NCBI GenBank assembly: GCA_003550325.1
Contig: QKWP01001730.1
Location: 10,196 to 74,195 of the forward strand
DNA length: 64,000 nt
Origin: Gigaspora rosea
Lineage: Eukaryota > Glomeromycota > Glomeromycetes > Diversisporales > Gigasporaceae
Reading direction: 5' to 3'
A program made the position numbers and the translations under genes. The notes below the pieces were generated by a model that saw only the letters and a list, made by a program, of their open reading frames with translations, was not told the origin of the DNA and did not search any database. Below, piece by piece: positions 61,074 to 64,000 of this stretch (position 1 is its first letter; every line of letters starts with the position of its first letter).

Positions 61074-61311
61074 TTGATATATATGACACAATGCACATAG
61101 ACCTTTGGAATACTTCAGAAAGGAGTGGCAGCAAAGACATCATACCATTACATTGAAGTCTGCAATTGAAAAAGCAAAGGATGGGCAAAACTCATTATCA
61201 TGAAGTTGTTCTAATGCTTTATATTTATTAAGGAACTAATTCCTATATTGTTATTATAATAGTAAATAAATTTTTGAATATTCAAAATTATATTTTGTTA
61301 ATTTTAATTAC

Positions 61312-64000
61312 CTTATTGAAGTTAAAACCACCTAATTCCTTACGTTTATTGGCATATTGTTCTGCTTGCATTTTATTTCTTAACATTATTTTTCTACATT
61401 TTACTGTTGTTTTGCAGAGCGCTCATTTTCTATAGTACTAATATTGAATAGGTCTTCCATTTCAAATGGCTTCCTATAGCAGATTTCTCGAAGCTCAGAA
61501 AATAAATAAGTGTACCCTTCATTGTAATATAATATAGCTATTGTATAATGTGCAGAATATAACTGCCAATAATCGATTTTTTTGCCCATATATACACGTT
61601 TTACCCTATTGAATACTTTATTTTGGGATGTTTGATTAAATGTAACAATTCCTTGACTGCGAGGTGTACGAAGAATTGTTTCAAGAAGTTTCGAAATTTA
61701 TTGATTCAATCTTTAGATGAATCACAAAGAGTAAGTTATTGCAAAATGATTTCTGGATCATCCTTTGTTCAATACATTTCAGGCCAACAACTCAAATGAT
61801 TATTTTGTAGATGATTGATAAGGCCTTCTATCTGCAGCTCTCTCGTTTCATTTTCAGATGGCGCATCATGGTCTTGTACTGCTCTTCGAAAAGCTGCTAA
61901 ATAAATGTATCCATGAAAACAACGCATTATATGATCTTTAAATGCATGGAACTGAACATTTTTTTGATCTAAGAAAAAAAAGTAACAAAAATAATTTTAA
62001 TTTACAAAAAAAAATATTGTAATATTAAAAAAATAAATATAAATATTTACTATGTATAGAGTTTCTAATTTTTCATGTTAAATGTTTTAGGTCACATAAA
62101 TTTTAGTCACTATGAGTATACCTGCAAGGGTCTTATTTGAATCTAAATCACCATTAACTAGGAGTAATTCGGCTTCTTCCAATAATGGAGTGATTTAATT
62201 CAATACTTCTATTAATATAGCATGTTCCATTTGCCTTGAGGTTCTGTTAAAATTTCTTGGTAAATGGTCTTAATGAGTCCTGATTTTTTATCTTTTTGAA
62301 ATCTAGTTTTTTCAACTACATGAAATATGATAATCGGCTTGTGAGAATAATCTATAATAAATTAACATAATTAAAATTAATTATAGATTAAATCAATATT
62401 TATATATAAGGTATTATATATACCGGTTGGTATATTTTGATATATTAATTTTCTACTAGCTTAGTTCGCATTTCGGACGTGAGACCATGAACAATCGAAA
62501 CCTACGGCTAGTGCAGTTTTATGATTTAATAATGTATATTGGATACATTTTTTCAATACTTTTTCTGTACTGGATTTTGCACAGTCTCTTAAAGGATCAA
62601 AATACATTTTGATAACAGTAATATGTTGTATGACTTATTTTTGTTTTGTAATTCCTATTATAGCTAACGAACTTTGCAATACGTTGCGAGATATTCCACC
62701 TGCAAGCCCTAAAGCTGCTACAGCTTTAGCTAATCGGAATTCTTCTTCGTTTGTATGTTCAAAAAATAGTGCTATATTTTGTGCACTCTATAATGCTTTT
62801 AACATAAAATCTGTTTGATGTTACATTAACAATTTTATTTGCAAGACTATTATTATTGCAGTTATAACAGGATTGTGTAAGTACTAATGAAAGGTATTGT
62901 TTTATCGAAATTAGTATCATGGAGCCAAGCTGAGAAGATTCTATTGCTTTGTTGATGTTTGCTTCTAACAATTCCTTTTCATCAAGACTAGTGACTGTTT
63001 TTTCTAATTTATCTTCTAAATGTACTATTCAGTTTTTGAGCCTAGTTATTTGTCGCTAAAGATTATGAATTTTTGATTGACCTTCTTTATAACCAAGCAT
63101 TAATGCCTAAGTACTTTTTGGTAGTAAAATTTTACCATCTTTTACTAATAATATATTATACTTTATAGGATTATCCAAAGCTTTTTCTGTAAGTTCATTG
63201 TCAAATTCCTACCCCACATTAATAAGCTACTATGCATTAATTTTTCAGCTTTTGTCATACTTTTACTAAAAATATTAGGATTGTGTTCTAAAACAACTGA
63301 TTACAAGAATGCAACATTTTCGGGATCTTTGAATCCCAGTAAAGTAGGTAACAAACGTATACCATGTGGATTGCATTGTGCTTTTATTTTACTATTGAAA
63401 AGACAATAATCAGATCTAGTTTTCTTTGACTCTTGAAAATTAGAATCAATTTTATCATAAATATTCCATAGAAATTTAAGGCTATAGCCTTCTTTTATAA
63501 TACTGAATTTCCAGATTTTTTGCTATAAGTAAAAAAAAATAGAATATCCAGGCAATAAAGAAATCCACCCATCTTTATTATTGGTTTTATAATAGTAGTA
63601 CATCACGTTTGATGAAGTGATCGCATTAAATAAGATTGCTTAGAGCTATTTGTATATAGGCAAAACTTCTAGCTAATCAATTTCTCTAACAAAGTATCCT
63701 TCTCTTGAATCTTTTATCAAAGTTCTTTTTTCTGGCATTTGAGTAAGCATCTTTTATACCATTTTTTCAATTTAGATTTTTGTTAAGAGCTCATTGTTCA
63801 CCAATATGTGTTTATATAAAACTAAAACTATAATAAAGTTTGTAGAATAATTCAGAAAATATGTTTTGAGATATATCAAAAATTGTGCATAAGACCCAAT
63901 CTTTTATACTTTTCTTTAATTAATTTCATTCTTTAATTTTTAATAGTGCCGATTTATGGATGCGCAATAGCAGTGTTTCAATTCTGCTTAGCAAGTGGTT
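61312..64000 (-). pseudogene. MULE-like DDE transposase relic, runs off the window
   Basis: Minus-strand reading gives KAQCNPHGIRLLPTLLGF near 63390-63330. Then ANINKAIESSQLGSM (62965), a possible zinc-binding CYNCNNN, and EEFRLAKAVAALGLAGGI. Then GFDCSWSHVRNAN (near 62490), whose D fits the first catalytic Asp of a Mutator-like transposase. After an intron (62351-62430) come KPIIIFHVVEKT, RQMEHAILIEVLN and VNGDLDSNKTLA with a second candidate Asp. A second intron (61969-62121) precedes ENETRELQIEGLINHLQNN, KIDYWQLYSAHYTIAILY and YANKRKELGGFNFNK. About ten stops or frame changes. It is distinct from the relic at 36662-38072. Family naming is from motif memory and uncertain at the superfamily level. 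Confidence 0.65.

Noticed and set aside
60863-61156. 97-codon ORF after the Helitron gene
   Set aside because: Mostly Tyr/Phe-rich from T-rich sequence; it overlaps the end of the Pif1 frame. A coding-like patch in another frame at about 61110-61200 could not be assigned.
1-64000. CRISPR array or bacterial operon features
   Set aside because: Repeats have no regular spacer pattern, and the split gene and composition are eukaryotic.

Overview
This window is eukaryotic and very AT-rich. It is dominated by non-coding repeats, with one intact, densely intron-split housekeeping gene, a C1-tetrahydrofolate synthase of 19 inferred exons. Short GT-AG introns, TTAGGG-type repeats, a Helitron, MULE transposase relics, a RecQ-family relic and lineage-restricted genes of unknown function best suit an early-diverging fungus. 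I favour an arbuscular mycorrhizal fungus (Glomeromycotina, Rhizophagus-like). That placement is inference from gene content and composition; no search was run.

Layout. 1-23.7 kb has no credible protein-coding gene. It holds tandem arrays, nested inverted-repeat elements (hAT-, pogo-, MULE- and PIF-like MITEs), a probable solo LTR with a hAT element inside it, and a 1.3 kb tRNA-headed retroposon. It also holds a Tc1-like element interrupted by a 969-base assembly gap. 23.9-24.1 kb is a broken ribosomal protein uL22 (RPL17) fragment. 24.56-28.89 kb is the C1-THF synthase gene on the plus strand. 29-36.6 kb is again foldback and MITE territory. 36.7-38.1 kb is a decayed MULE transposase whose terminal sequence resembles that of two MITEs in the window. 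39-43 kb has a broken coiled-coil ORF, a ~115 bp minisatellite and a 1.26 kb TIR element with its own low-complexity ORF. 43.8-46.3 kb is a decayed RecQ-type helicase with a 650 bp element inserted. 46.4-56.4 kb is a compositional island, richer in CpG and poorer in repeats, with small lineage-specific genes on the minus strand and a young hAT MITE. 56.7-60.9 kb is a nearly full-length Helitron Rep/Pif1 gene. 61.3-64 kb is a second, distinct transposase relic on the minus strand, running off the window.

Most of the sequence is a record of transposition and decay. CpG sites are largely lost in older repeats and kept in the 46-56 kb island and in younger copies, which suggests cytosine methylation and deamination. 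The C1-THF synthase is the only gene I consider clearly intact. It appears to carry a mitochondrial-type presequence and would interconvert one-carbon folate forms for purine, thymidylate and formyl-methionine synthesis.
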